Below are positions 11,961 through 24,516 of a stretch of 64,000 nt of DNA, in pieces. The stretch's first letter is position 1. The number at the start of each line of letters is the position of its first letter. The position numbers were made by a program, and so were the translations under genes. The notes under the pieces are model-generated. The model had not been told where the DNA came from and did not search any database. It saw only the letters and a list, made by a program, of their open reading frames with translations. The DNA is from Atherinomorus stipes (taxonomy: Eukaryota; Chordata; Actinopteri; Atheriniformes; Atherinidae): assembly GCA_023101725.1 (NCBI GenBank), contig JALJCO010000083.1, positions 724,501 through 788,500 on the forward strand, in the 5' to 3' direction.

Positions 11961-14127
11961 TTGCCTCATACAGATCTGGGCATGAAAAAGTTCCCCTTTC
12001 AGCCGACTGCCAGTCACTTCCCAGCCACTTACCCACCACTTGTCTGCTATTTCAATCGCACTGAGAAACACCTGTGTGCCCAGGGGAAACGATTTCAGAG
12101 CATAAATGAACGCCCGAAACAAGGATGTTTTCACACGCCAAGTTTGGACACCGTACATGATGCCGTATTTGCGGGACAAGTCGTTCAGCCAGTGATAGTG
12201 CAGTAATGGTGCACTATTAGTGCACCACTTCTGGCGGAAAAAGAAGAAACATTTTCATGCCCACATCTGTAGTTGGCCACCGGAAGTTGACGCTTGATTT
12301 TGCCCCACTAATCTGCACCACTCCAGTAAGAGTGATGCTCTCAGCCTGGACGCCCTCATGAAGATTCTTTGAATCAGCAACAGAAAGCATGACTGTGTTG
12401 TTGTACCCCTCTATAACAACCATCTTTTTTGTCCTGTATGTCTTAAACTGAGACGATACAGCAGTCTTGTTTCCATACATTCCTGCATCACACTTTTGTA
12501 ACACTGTTGACACAAACAATATCATCAGGCAATAGAATTAAATATATGTGATTAATTCTTTATGTGCGTGTGATTCAATAATTTTACAGCTTTTTTTTTT
12601 ACCCTTTAAGCTCAGCAGGGATCTCTCACATGCTGATGGAGAAATCACAACCCCAGTTGTAGTTGAGGACATGAAATCATATTAGTGGATTAACGCAGAT
12701 GAACAATAATAACAAATATATTTCATTATTTGCCTGATTTAATTGCATATTAACTTGGGATTGCTTTGTGTTTTCATTAAATGATTTCACATGATAATTA
12801 ATCAATTCACTTCACAAATGAAACTCCCCCACAGCAGAGCCCCTCAGATACGAAGCATTCCAAACTAGGCCACCTCTGCCATGTTGCACATGGCGAACAG
12901 GAAGAGAAACGGGCTGCTCTAAATCAAAGTTTTCTTCGGTTCTCCACCCAATTCAGTGTGACAAACCCGCTCGAGCCGAACTAATGCTGTTAAAAAAGCT
13001 GCACCAGCTGCCATGTGTTTTTGTCTGATGTGTTTTTCTCACTGTGGAAAAGACGAAAAGTTGTATTGGAAGTGAATGCAGAGCTCAACCCTGCCAAGAA
13101 CGAGCTCTGCATTTGCAATGCCGTTTTCAAAATCTCACCTGTAGGATCACATCTGTTTTCCTCCCCTGGCTGTCTGATCTCTTCCACTGCATTATCCCTC
13201 ACCTGTCTCTCTGCTGTCTTTAGCTGCTTTGATTTCATTTTGGCATGAAGTGTAAAGTGGGAAGATGGGAATCTGTGAGTTGAACTTGTTACGTTGCCTC
13301 TCATTGCGTCAGCAGTATGCCCTGGAAAAAAATCTTTCTTCCTCTAGAACTCATTTTCACCAAAAATAAGCACTCGAAACCATAGACCAAAATGATGGAT
13401 GTAATTAAAGAGATAGTTGGTTAATAAAAAAAGAAAAAAAACCCTCTAATATAAGAGGACATTTTTATTGTGCGGCTGTAGATAAAGAACTAATACTTAA
13501 TTTGTACATTTTTATAGAAGCAAACTATTTATTCAGTATACTCAAATAAAAATAAATAAATAAAAAAAGATAAAATAAAAATTTAGCATTTTTAATTTTT
13601 CATACATTTATGTTTATCCTAGGAAGACTGAGCAGAGATTTTTTTGTTATGAGAGAACACATAGCATGATAAACCATCAGGGGGAGTTTAAAGGGCCCAA
13701 ACAGATAAAAAAAAAAAATACAAGATGTATAATGCATAGTATAATATGCTTTTTTCTGTTCTCATAAAACCTGGTATTGAGTTATATAATAAGGATTTTA
13801 TTGAACAAAACCCTTTTATGATGAAAACCCAAATCTCTTAAAATCCAGTGTTCCAAATTATACTGCATAACAGTTTCATGACATTAGATAGGAACCAAAT
13901 GTTGTACAACTGTCTCTTTCTTTTCATATAGTAGGTCATTTTAGGAAAAAAGAAAAAAAAAATCCAGATCCAGGAACATTTTAACCCTTCCTTCATATCC
14001 CAAACTCTCTTATCAAGTTGGAGCTCCATGGATCTGCCTGGATCACATGTAAGGATACCATAGTCTCCCAAAGTTGATGGCTGGAGGTCTCTTGCCCCCC
14101 TCTCTAATATATATACATTTGAGATGC
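11961..14127. other. Non-coding stretch
   Basis: No gene recognised. Sequence at 12690-12810 is AT-rich with several TAAT and ATTA words (TGATTTAATTGCATATTAAC, ATGATAATTAATCAATTC), a composition sometimes seen in conserved enhancers. Simple AAATAAATAA sequence lies near 13545-13580. Confidence 0.5.
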
Positions 14128-14430
14128 TTACCAGCCTGGGGTCCCCAAAGAGAACAAGGGGGTCCCGAAAGTTTTAACGGTTTAGAGCCAGTATGATTAA
14201 ATTCAAGACCACGTCCACCGAAATGAGTCGGTGTATCGGCTTGAGTTTTTTTTATGATTCTGGTTTGGTTACATCATGGTTTTATCAAAATACAGGGAAG
14301 GAATCAGCCAGAATTTATCATTTGCTCACAAATGAAAGCAGAAAACCAAGTGTGGGTTCAGCAAAGGGCAGCAAAGTGGGTCCGCGGCTTTTTGGTAGTT
14401 GCATGAAGGGGGTCCTCATGAAAAATAACC
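14128..14430. repeat. Dispersed 0.3 kb repeat, copy A
   Basis: Shares a run of segments with 39878-40172 in the same order and orientation: GGGGTCCCCAAAGAG, ATGATTCTGGTTTGGTTA, AAGGAATCAGCCAGAAT, and GTAGTTGCATGAAGGGGG. The two copies have diverged by substitutions and small indels. No coding capacity. Class unknown. Confidence 0.7.
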
Positions 14431-16010
14431 ACTGCTCCACTGGTAATCAATATAGTAGAGGTGATGGGAAAATGGTGGCCACACCATGAGATTGAATGAA
14501 TGCGGAACATTCATGCAGAACAGTGCCCCATGAGGACAGACTTTGGACACTCCTGCTCTGGAGTATCCTGCATGGAGAGATTGTGGGATTCCAGAGACAC
14601 CAGCAGTGTGAAATACCCATTTGTTGTTCATCAGATGCTTTACAAACTTCTGTTTTCTTGTTCATTTGTTCTTTGATTCATACACATCTTCTAACATGAT
14701 GATGATGATCCCGCTTAAGTTTTTTATGAAATGTCCAATCTTGATTCCTTTCACAAGACATTGTCCTATTTAACAATTTTCATCTGCAAAAAAAAAATAT
14801 ATATATACTGCATGGAAATTGATACTTATAATGTTGAACAGCCTCCTTCAGCAGTTTTAACCTTTTCAGTAGTTTCCATTTCATTAAGCTCACCTGGGAA
14901 ACTCGTTATCAAACCTGTCTATGATTGTTATCAATGATTTAAACAGACAAGAAACAACACAAGCACAATCCTCCACAGCAAACCTAAGAGCCAAATAAAC
15001 TGAAATCCTACATGCAGAATCATCTGGAAGACAGTATTCATTGATACGTCAAATTTCTGATACTGGTAAACATCAACTGAATTGATATAATAAACTATTA
15101 GGAGTGTGAATCGCAAGTTTGATGAGGATACATTCTCACAACTCCCTCAGCAAGTAAAATCAGAAATTAAAGGAGAACCAGAGCAGAAAGCACAACAGCT
15201 TTAGAGCGTACTTTATGGGGTGTGAAAGTATTGAATATTTGAAGTACAGTGCATCCTGGATGTCTTTCTGAGAATCCTGTCCTGTCAAAGGAAGCAGTGA
15301 GCAGCCAACAAATATCAATAAAATGGATTTCAGGAGACTGTAGCCCCACCACCCGGAGTCTAGCAGTGCATGTGCTCCTTTCCCTGACGCTCCCCTTCAC
15401 TGTTATATTTCAATCAATGGGCTTTGGTACAGACACCCTGACGAGCCTCTCATGTTGCACTCAGTCCTTTAAACACTGCAATATGCAGCATGCAAAATTT
15501 TCACGTATGACTCCTACTGTTGAAAGGACTGATTAAAAAGTTAAATTAACACAAAAATGTCTTAAAAATGTAATTAATTCCCTGCAATTTAACTGGAATG
15601 TTGTTGCAACTGACACATAATTACTGTGAAATCAACATTAATTTACATATTCTGATTAAAATCTGACTTTTACTCAGTCAGTGATTCAAATGCTGATGTC
15701 ACACAGTGTTTCTGCATTTTGCTGGAGTTTTAAACCAAATGTCTGTGGTGACATTCCCACATCTGTGCATTAGCAATGCTTGACTGGACTGGCTTAGCTA
15801 ACCATGCTGACAGAAACTGTATGACAGAGGTGATGAGGACAATCAGGGAGGGTTTGCTCTGAAAAGAGAATCACAATGTTCACAGACGACGTTTTAGCAT
15901 CTCACTAATCATTTTGGCTTTGGCAGCCAAATAGCAGAAACCAGTTAATGCTGCAGTGTGCATGGGTCATGGGTCGTTCATTCTACTTAAAGGGCTACTC
16001 AACTAAGTAT
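14431..16010. other. Non-coding stretch, nothing recognised
   Basis: Short frames only. A GATGATGATGAT simple repeat lies near 14697-14709. No supported feature. Confidence 0.5.
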
Positions 16011-16120
16011 CAACAAAGAGTCAAAGTGATAAAAAAAATTTACCTGTGAGTAAATGCACATATAAACTCCTAGAAAGACGGTTCAGGTTGAAAAAAAAAA
16101 AAAAGAAAGTTATTCTTTAA
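16011..16120. repeat. Solo end of the 4433-4700 MITE family
   Basis: The reverse complement matches 4434-4537, including AGTCAAAGTGAT, TAAATGCACATATA, ACTCCTAGAAA, and CAGGTTG followed by an A tract and TTTAA. It is a truncated copy in opposite orientation. Confidence 0.7.
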
Positions 16121-18589
16121 ACAAGAGGCCAGGGCTCCACAAGCTTTGCTTTTCTTCTTCCTTATTTTAGACCCCTTTAAAGTAGAACACTTAAAGTTGT
16201 TGAACATATAAAAGGGGATGTAAGTCATAATTTGTCTGTTGTTGCCACATAATGTTACATTATGCAGCTTTCTCTTAATTGCAATTCACCATTGGCTGTG
16301 AGGAGAAGGTAATGCAACAGATGGAAACAGTTGCTGGAAAGTGTGCTCTGAGCAGCTGCACAACAAACTGAGGGTTCTGCAAAAAGTGCTCAGTTCAGCA
16401 GATTTTCCAGAGCAGCTGCATACATTCTACTCACTGGGCACAGTTGACAGAAAAGCTGATGTTCAGTAAAAAAAAAAAACATGTGGACACCAGCCTTAAA
16501 GTGGCATGCTATTAGATATTAACTAATTAGATTAAGTTCATTCCATTTTCTTTTTTAAAATTCATAAATGGAACAAAACTTTTCTGGCTTGGTTGTGATT
16601 CACCCACTTCCACTCAACTTAAATTAGCTTGATTAGCTGGCATACATGATTAATATTTCACTTTAATTAGATCACTGTTGCAGCAGAACCACTTGAGTAG
16701 GTCTCCAGTTTCACCAAAACACCGGACTTGAGCATGTTTTGTTTCTGGTTCAGGGATGTTAGGGCCCCGTGGGTTGGGGTGCCATGGATTGGACTATTAT
16801 TCAGTGCAACCTCCAAATCCTGATTGGATGGGGATCTGGGGAATTTAGAGACCCGGTCAATACCTTGTCATGCCCTTTGAGATTTTCCTGAGTATTTTTT
16901 CCAGTTAGGTGGGGAGCAGCTCTCTGTAGAAGACAGCACTTTTTTTTTAATCCTGCAGAATATAATGAGTTTCAGCCACCTGAATGTGCATGCGTGATAT
17001 TTTTGCACTGTTGTTTGAGCTGAATAAAATTCTGACCATAATCTTGTAGGTGAATGCGATACCATCAGTGGTAGAGGGCCTAACAGATCAGAGGAAGGCT
17101 TCAGTGGTCTCAGCATGCATGGAAGAGGTCCACTGAGCACCATAAATTACCAGCTGTCTTTGTTGTGTGAGCCCTCGCTGATTAGAGGTCTTTCTCTAGT
17201 TTTTGGGGCAGTTGCATGACAAAGAGTGGCAGCCACATCTGCTCGGTAACTGGGGTGTCTGTTGCACAGAATGTGCAGCAAAGTGCATCTCACATCAAAG
17301 AACGTTCAGTATCTCCAAATCGCTGCCTGCTTTAATCATGCATTACTTTCTGTTCCTTTATTATCTTCTATTATTTCTGAATCTAATTAAAAGGGAACCT
17401 TATCAGCCTTTGAAAGCACATCACGTATTGAGTAGGAAACAAAAGTTAATCCTGTTATTGTAGCCGGAGTATTGGCTGACTCAATCACATGAGGATTATT
17501 TTGATTTGATCTGAACCTTCTTTTCTAGCAGTCATCTTCAAACATATTTTAAACATCATGCATTCTGTCCACAAGGGAATGCTCACATCTGTATCTGTTA
17601 CTGTTTTTCAAAAAGCTGGCTCACACCCTGCTGATTGCTTTCATGCCCCTTATCCTCCTTGCCCAGCATACCAGTGTTCCGGGTATATTTCTCTTCAGTG
17701 ACTTCTGCCTGTCAGCCATTTTGCAAACATGCAGGCGCGATTTATACATGATGGGCCCTATTTCAAAGCTGCTTGTGTCTCATTCAGGAAGCTTAAGCTG
17801 TTTAACACCTGCAGTATGAATTATATAACAGTCCCCCATATGGACAGTCTTCTGCATAAATGCACACATTTTACTCGCATGAGTGTTTGCACGATGCAAA
17901 TGGAGACTAATCACCCGGTATCATAGATATCACCCTCAGTCTGTGGAATGACCTGGGTTATATTTATATTTGCTTGCACTTGTTGCTGTTTGTTTTATCC
18001 TCCCTGCAGTGGCAGATGGGTGGGGTTTTCTGCTTTAGAGGTTTCCATATTGGGTAAATTTTGAATTACAGATGGCTGCATTAATTCTGCTTGCAAACAC
18101 TCTGATTGTCTTGACATTTTAGTGTTGCTTGTGTTGTTTAAGTGGTTCAGCTTAATTAACAAGATCTCTATCCAGATTATATTTGAAATTATTTATAAAC
18201 ATATGTCCTCATTTTGGGATTAGTATCACTCAGTGAAGCCATGACGTTTGCTCTGCATGTTGTCAATGTGAGATTTCGAAAGGCATGCCAATGGGAACCC
18301 CCAGAGAGTTAACTGCTTGTCATTCACATCCACTCTTTTTATGATTCACTTATTTGTCACATTAAGTGCTGTATTTTTTGCAAGAGTAAGACTTTAAGGA
18401 ACTAAACACACATAATGCACATAACATTGTTTTTGCAGCAGAAAATCAAAAAGATTTTGAATAGTTGGGTCTTTTCTTTTTTCATTTAATGTCAGTGAGT
18501 TCATTGTTTTTCTTCTTCTTCCCTTCATGATTCCTTTTCTCATCAGTGCGCTCACCAGCAAATGGTGAGAGGATTGGGGTTTAAAGTAT
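16121..18589. other. Non-coding stretch
   Basis: No gene recognised. Sequence at 16505-16690 is notable for many TAATTA-type words (ACTAATTAGATTAAG, AAATTAGCTTGATTAGC, CATGATTAATATTTC). Nothing else is supported. Confidence 0.5.
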
Positions 18590-18872
18590 CAGATTAAAGT
18601 TTTGATTTATGTTCATGGTCAGAACTACATGATACACAATACATGCCCAGTTACAACACATTGCAACTTACAGACGTACATTTTCATGTCATATCGTTTA
18701 TTTCACCAACAAAATAGGGACATTTTGGGCCACGAGAAATGTCATTATTTTGTTGGTGAAATAGACCATATGACATGAAAATGAACATCTGTAAGTTGCA
18801 ATGTGTTGTAACTGGGCATGTATTGTGTATCATCTAGATCTGACCATGAACATAAATCAAAACTTTAATCTG
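18590..18872. repeat. Long near-perfect foldback (about 127-base arms)
   Basis: The left arm 18590-18716 and right arm 18745-18872 are reverse complements with only about six mismatches. The 28-base spacer also contains a short inverted pair (GACATTT and AAATGTC). Starting words are CAGATTAAAGTTTTGATT on one strand at each end. No target duplication was identified. It is best explained as a foldback MITE; a transcript would form a long hairpin. Confidence 0.9.
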
Positions 18873-20919
18873 CCATCTGTCTTTTTCTGGTCCAGCAACT
18901 AACATTAATGTTTTTAGAGATGTGCATGATCTTGCACCTTTTCACAAGTTTAATTCCTCCCACCTACAGGTGGTACACTGGCACTCGCTTTTTTCTCAGT
19001 AAGCATTAGCAATATTACAGAACCAGCTAACTGTTAATTAGCATTTGCAAACGCATGTCTTGCATGTCTTGGAGGAAAGTTGCAACCTTCACAGGGCTTT
19101 TGAGCCCCTTTGCTACCTTCACTCTCATCCCACTTCGTCTTTTTTTCGGCTTGAATTTGAGAAGTAAGGCAAGGAAGATGCTATTTCTACACATAGCAAT
19201 CAAGCAAGCAACTCCAGAGCTAATGTTAACGGCGAAGAATCTGGATCTTGGCATGTTAATCAGAGGTAAATATTCAAATATTTTGGACCCGTCAAAATTG
19301 ATTAAACAATTATTTGTATGCAAGACAAAACTGGGAATCAATTCTTTTCTTCTGTCTAGATGTTTTGTAGGTGTATTAAAAAAAAAATATGAAAATATTG
19401 TGTCAAACACTTTAAAGTGAAGGCTTCCCAACAGGAAACAACATACTGGAGATGATATCATGGGTTACCATGAATTTCCAAAAGTGGGATTACGATGCTG
19501 TCTTTGGATAAGAGCATAAATGTACATATGACACTGGTCTCCATCTCTGGTAAGACTGGGTTAATTTGACCTAATCAGTTATAACTGGGTGCAAAAATGG
19601 AGACTAACAGTATTTATTGTTAAAAATGAACATTTGAATCCATTCTGTCAGAGTCATTTGATTGAGAAGTACACATTTAATGCAAATGGCTGCATATATA
19701 TATATGTATAATGCTGTTAATGTATGTTTACCTGAATAGTTTTGGAGCTCTTAGGAAAATAAACAATAATTGTTGTAATGTAAGCTCTCCGAAAATTTTC
19801 TTCCAGTTTAATTTTGAAATAGTTATTCCTTACACATTTCCTTCCCGATCTGCTTTTCCTTCACACCTGTTTTCCTTTAGCTGATTGCTCCACACCTGTG
19901 ACCTAAATACACTTCCCTGTTTCTTTCCTCTGCTGCCAGATTGCCACAGTACTCCTCACTCGTACAGTAAACGTCCCTTCTGTTCCTTCCAAATATCTGC
20001 ATTTCTGTTTTTTTTCCTACAAATTCATTTCTTATGTATTTATGTGCAGGGATGCATGCATCCAGTTCTCAAGAGTTGCAGTCCTGCAACTTTAGAGCGT
20101 CCCTTCTCCAACACACCTGAATGAAATGAATGGCTCGCTACCGGGCCTCTGCAGGGATGAATCACATCCACATGAGGTAACTCATTTGATTCAAGTGTGA
20201 AGGGGTGCTCTGATGCTGGATTCATGCTGGGTCCATGTGCGATGCGTTCCGTCAGCTCACACCGTGTCAGACATTGCACCCCCGCCGCTGCAGTCTGTGT
20301 TGGTGGATCCGCGGCATAAAAAAAAATCACAAGAGAATTGCAGAATCACGCAATAACAACTATGATTAGGAGGGCTGGATAAACATCCAGTGGTCAATGT
20401 TTACAAAAAACACTGAGACTCCCTGACCGTAACCTGATGTCACTGATCGCAAATCTCCGGGAGGCTTTTATTTCGAAATTTACCAGGTGATTTACACTGC
20501 TCCTGTGTCTGGTTTCCTGCCTGGTCCTATCTTTGTTACAGAGTTGGACGCGTTCCGGGTGCGCACGCCATGAAAAATAACCCTGATGTATATATTTAAC
20601 GGAGAGCCACAGTGAGACGCATCTGTCGAGTCCAGTTTGAGTTAAACCATTGGCTGCGATTAGCTCTGGAGGTGCCGCACATGGACCCGGTGTGAATCGA
20701 GGACATGAGTCGAAGGACATTAGCTCATCTGTGCACCCCTGTTTATGTGCATTTAACATTACAGTTGCTATGGTGACTAAATTTTACTGTAGTGATGGTG
20801 AGATGAGGCTTCATTCTGGCTGGGATTTTTTTTATACAGTATATAAAGGGTTCATGTCTCGAGGCTAAAAGAGTAGAAATAACAAACCAATCCCAAAATA
20901 CTGCAAAGGGGTAAACTCT
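18873..20919. other. Non-coding stretch
   Basis: No gene recognised. A 144-codon minus frame (19027-19461) and an overlapping 121-codon plus frame have no recognised motif. Sequence from 20040 to about 20190 (GTCCTGCAACTTTAGAGCG, CCAACACACCTGAATG) resembles one end of a common fish DNA transposon, but the partner end was not found. Confidence 0.5.
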
Positions 20920-21600
20920 GATCCATGTTCAGCCTAGCTGTAGACTTACTGAAAAAGTTTCAAGGCTAATCTTTAAGTAGAGACGGGGTCTGCATCCTAA
21001 ACACACAGGAGAGGTCCTGATGGCTGGCATCTGCCTCCCCATGTAGAAACTTGAAGAACAGGAGTAGTCTCTTGGGCCAGTATGAAACTAGTAGACTTTT
21101 AGGGTAAGATAGTGAGTTCATTAGAGCTTTTACGTAAGCAGTAGAACATTAAATTTGATCCTTGATCTCACAGGAAGTTGATGAGAAGCCAGGACTGTAA
21201 AAATGGAGTCGCTCCTGATAATCCTCATCAGAATTCTTGCAGCAGCGTTTTGAATCAGCTGGAGGCTGTTAAGAGTAATTTTAGGACAACCGACTAATAA
21301 AAAATGCAATAATCCAACCTGGAAGTGATAAATATGAATAATTTTTCTGAGTCACTGTGGGATATAAATCTTCTTAATTTTTTTTGCAATGTAACAGAGT
21401 GATGGAGTGCAGTTTTTAATAGTTTTATTTGTGATTTACTGTGAAGGACACGTTCTGGTGAACAATAACACCGAGCTTTCTCCTAGTTTTACTAGAGGTC
21501 AAAGTGAGACCATCCACAGAAACTAAATAACTAGATAATCCATTTCTGAGGAGTTCAGGTCCAAGGACAGCGGTACATGGATGGTACCTGCCTGCAGCAC
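20920..21600 (-). mobile_element. L2-like LINE fragment (reverse transcriptase C-terminus)
   Basis: On the minus strand 21270-21133 reads NSLQLIQNAAARILMRIIRS and continues with VLASHQLPVRSRIKF, a close relative of the QLIQNAAARxLT...LASLHWLPVRxRIxFK block near the end of CR1/L2-type reverse transcriptases. Sequence further upstream on that strand (to about 21560) gives broken pieces such as GVIVHQNVSFTVNHK. Sequence downstream (to about 20925) resembles the last part of the ORF. Several stops and frameshifts make it inactive and 5' truncated. Confidence 0.75.
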
Positions 21601-22570
21601 CGAAGCACTACATGAGTGATGATCTGTTTTGCCCTGGCAGCACCTGTCCTCTTCCCTCCTCTCCTCCTCTTCAGATCACCTCATCATGTCCTCATATTCT
21701 GTCTTATGATTGATTCTCAGATGTTTGTGGTATTTCAACAATACTCCACCGTCTTTCCATAATCACGTACTGCATCATTGCTGCTCCATACATGACTGCA
21801 TTTGGGCTCAGCGGCTGTTGTTGCCCGGATCAGCTGGAATGCTGCTACACTGAAGCTGTGTTGAATTTTTAATTTTCTACATGACGATGGGAGGCCGAAG
21901 AAGTAGACGTTCCAAACATCTGGGTAACATTTAAACTGATCCTGATAGTTTAGTTATTTTCCACTGTGTCTTTGTTAATAACATCCTACAAGTTGAGTCT
22001 TGGTGACTTACGGTGCCGATGTAAGGATATGGTTTATTTCTAAATATGTCTTCCCCCACATCCTGTTGATGTTTCCTTCTGTGTGATATGCTGCCTGATT
22101 GTCTTCACCTGTGTCCTATTGTCTTCCTCTCCCTCTGACTATTTAAGCTGGGTTTCTCGTCCCCTCTGTGGAGATAATCTTGTCCACCTGTCAGCGCGCC
22201 AGCAGTTTTTTAGGTTTTCTGCACCGAGCTTTGGGATTGTACTAAAAAGGTTCTTGCGCTGAATAAAAGCTCTGTTTTATCACCACTTCAGCATCTGGCT
22301 GAGCCCAACCTGTCTGATCCCTGATGCCACATATTCATCCCTAAATAACTGAGTATCAATATGGGAATTGATTGCATAACATCAGGGGGATTGAGCTGCA
22401 CTGCAGCAAACGGCTATGGGGCCCTGGTGCAGCACATCACTTCTAGTTTAGACCAAATTCATCAAATATCAGCCAGAAAAATAACATGTTTCGATCAATT
22501 TCTAAGCATTAAATGTTACTTTTTTTTCTGGGACAGCTGTTACAGCTCAAGTTGTGCTTTTTGTTTGTGA
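21601..22570. other. Non-coding stretch, possible solo LTR fragment
   Basis: Sequence at about 22060-22330 has CTGATTGTCTTCACCTGTG, a TATTTAAG box near 22140, and AATAAA near 22262, then GAGCCCAACCTGTCTGATCC. This order resembles a fish gypsy-type LTR. No partner LTR, primer site or gag/pol was found. The rest holds nothing recognisable. Confidence 0.35.
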
Positions 22571-23724
22571 TTTAAAGGGGCCCTATCATGAAAAATGGAC
22601 TTTAAAGAGCTTTTCAGCATGTTACTGTTATTTCCTCATAAAAAAAACTTAATTTAAGTCGTTTTTTTCTTCATTTTTGCATATTTGAGTTATTTATATG
22701 AATATTCAGGCCAAGCTGTAGCTTCCTTAACATATCATATCCGATGTACGTAACGAGGTGGCACCAATCACGAAGCGACAAACGCGTGCGCAGCATCGTA
22801 GCAAGACGCCCTCTGTTGAACAGAAACTCAGAGAATCCTATACACACACTCTGAGGGAGAAACTAACAGCCTGCTGGAAGATTTCCTCAGAGACAAGCAG
22901 CCATCAGCTAACAGACGTTTGCTGCAGAGTTCAGGAGATTTTTTTTGTTTTTTTTTTAACTAGAGGACGGCAAGTTTGGAAAAATGTGGTTGCGTTCAGC
23001 GTGGGAGTTTATTTGTTGTACTGGACAAATCAACCTGCCAGAAGTGGTTGGATTATAACTTAAGGAGCAGAAAAAAAAAAAAACCTTAACTTTGTGTGTG
23101 AACTTCACTCCTGGCAACTTCATGAATCTCGGGCAGTAAAGTGTTTTTTTTCTCGGGGATTACTTTTGAAACCTGACGCAGTTCCCACCATAAAAACGCG
23201 CATGGACAGACAGCAACACCGGTGAGTGAAGCACATCTCTCAGCTCAATGCTAACTGTTAGGCTATGATTTGTTCGCTAATTTACTTACTTGTCAGGGTG
23301 TCTGTGGTACTTCTGTGGTACTGTGTGTACTTCAAACTCCATAATAGACACTGGGTCGAGCGCATACAGCTCCATAACAGGCTAGTCCGTTTTATCCCGT
23401 CGATCGGAGTCCAATTATCCATCAGTGTTTACAAATAACATCCATGTGAGCTACCGGTGTTAAAAACAGTTCTGTGACCCTTCAGAATCAGTATCTCTTT
23501 CGGGGCGATGTCATGAAATTGGCGTAAAACATGTTGCAATTGGTCGAGAGCTCCACGGTTCATTTCGGTCAGCCATCTTACTTCCATGTTGGAAATTAGA
23601 CGCATAGAAAAACTAATATTTAACACCAAATTAGTTTCTGTAGCAGTGATGGGAATATATTTAGCTTATAAATGCCTGTATTTGACTTTTGGAACGTTTG
23701 AAAAGCTGATACAGCTCCTTTAAA
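22571..23724. mobile_element. Non-autonomous DNA transposon with TTTAAAGGGGCC ends
   Basis: The left end TTTAAAGGGGCCCTATC and the inverted right end GATACAGCTCCTTTAAA match at 14 of 17 bases. The interior (about 1.15 kb) lacks a transposase. The right end directly abuts the next element at a shared TTTAAA. TTTAAA at the junctions could reflect a TTAA target site as in piggyBac-type elements, but this is inference. Confidence 0.6.
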
Positions 23725-24516
23725 CCAGTGACTCCCAACCCTGGTCCTCACTCCGGCTTTATACCGGGTCTGTGAGTGCAGCCCCGCGCAGTGCAACGGC
23801 TTTGCTCCGACCTCCATGGCGTTTACACCGTGCACTGAGCGCCTGCGAGTGCACCAGCTGTTGCTAGATCCCTGACATCTCGGAAATTACAGGAGGGATT
23901 GCAAGATCGCTTGTGATTCTCATCCAAATGGTTAATTTTGTCCATATGTTTGCATGTCATGGTTTCTTATTTCACTAAACCTTGTGGACACGGAGATGAT
24001 GTAATGTTCAGATAGTTCAGCAGTTTAAACCTGCACAGTGGCTTTTGTGTAGGAAGTTACCGGATGTTTTACACTAAATGTCGTGTTGGATATCCTATCT
24101 GGTACAATCTCAACTACTGAAATGTACGTGATGTCAGAGCATGCTTCCTCAAAAATAGAGCTAGTGTGTATCTTTAGTATAGCAGCGCAACATGACAGAG
24201 CGACGACGGACTGCTTACATGCTGCGGCGTGCTTGCTATATATCAAACCATTGAGTACAGCAGTCATGATTTGGTTCGCATGGCGCTGCGCTGTGCGCAC
24301 GGACCCAGTGTAAAGCCAGGATCAAGGCACACTATCTAGAAGACTTATCATGTTGCCCTATTGAAACACAGCTGACTCACATTAATGGGTCAGTAGCAGA
24401 CTGGTGCAGAGCTTGTCAGACATTTAATTTGAATCAGCTGTGTCCTAGCAGAGAAAAATGGAACGTCATCAGGCTAGTGGGCCTTGAGGACCAGGGTTGG
24501 GAATCACTCATTTAAA
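23719..24516. mobile_element. Non-autonomous DNA transposon with CCCAACCCTGGTCCTC ends
   Basis: Inverted ends CCCAACCCTGGTCCTC (about 23734-23749) and GAGGACCAGGGTTGGG (about 24486-24501) are exact complements. With their flanks, about 29 of 32 positions match. Both ends are bordered by TTTAAA. The interior of about 0.8 kb is relatively CpG-rich and has no intact transposase. This end sequence is common in fish genomes. Confidence 0.75.

Noticed and set aside
19027..19461. 144-codon minus frame overlapping a 121-codon plus frame
   Set aside because: No recognised motif, no splice or promoter context, and both strands are open by chance composition.
20394..20759. 121-codon minus frame in slightly CpG-rich DNA
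   Set aside because: No family resemblance and no supporting context; a non-coding promoter or first exon cannot be shown either.
22060..22330. Solo LTR of a gypsy-type element
   Set aside because: A TATA-like box and AATAAA are in order, but no target duplication, TG...CA ends or internal region could be shown; kept only as a weak remark.
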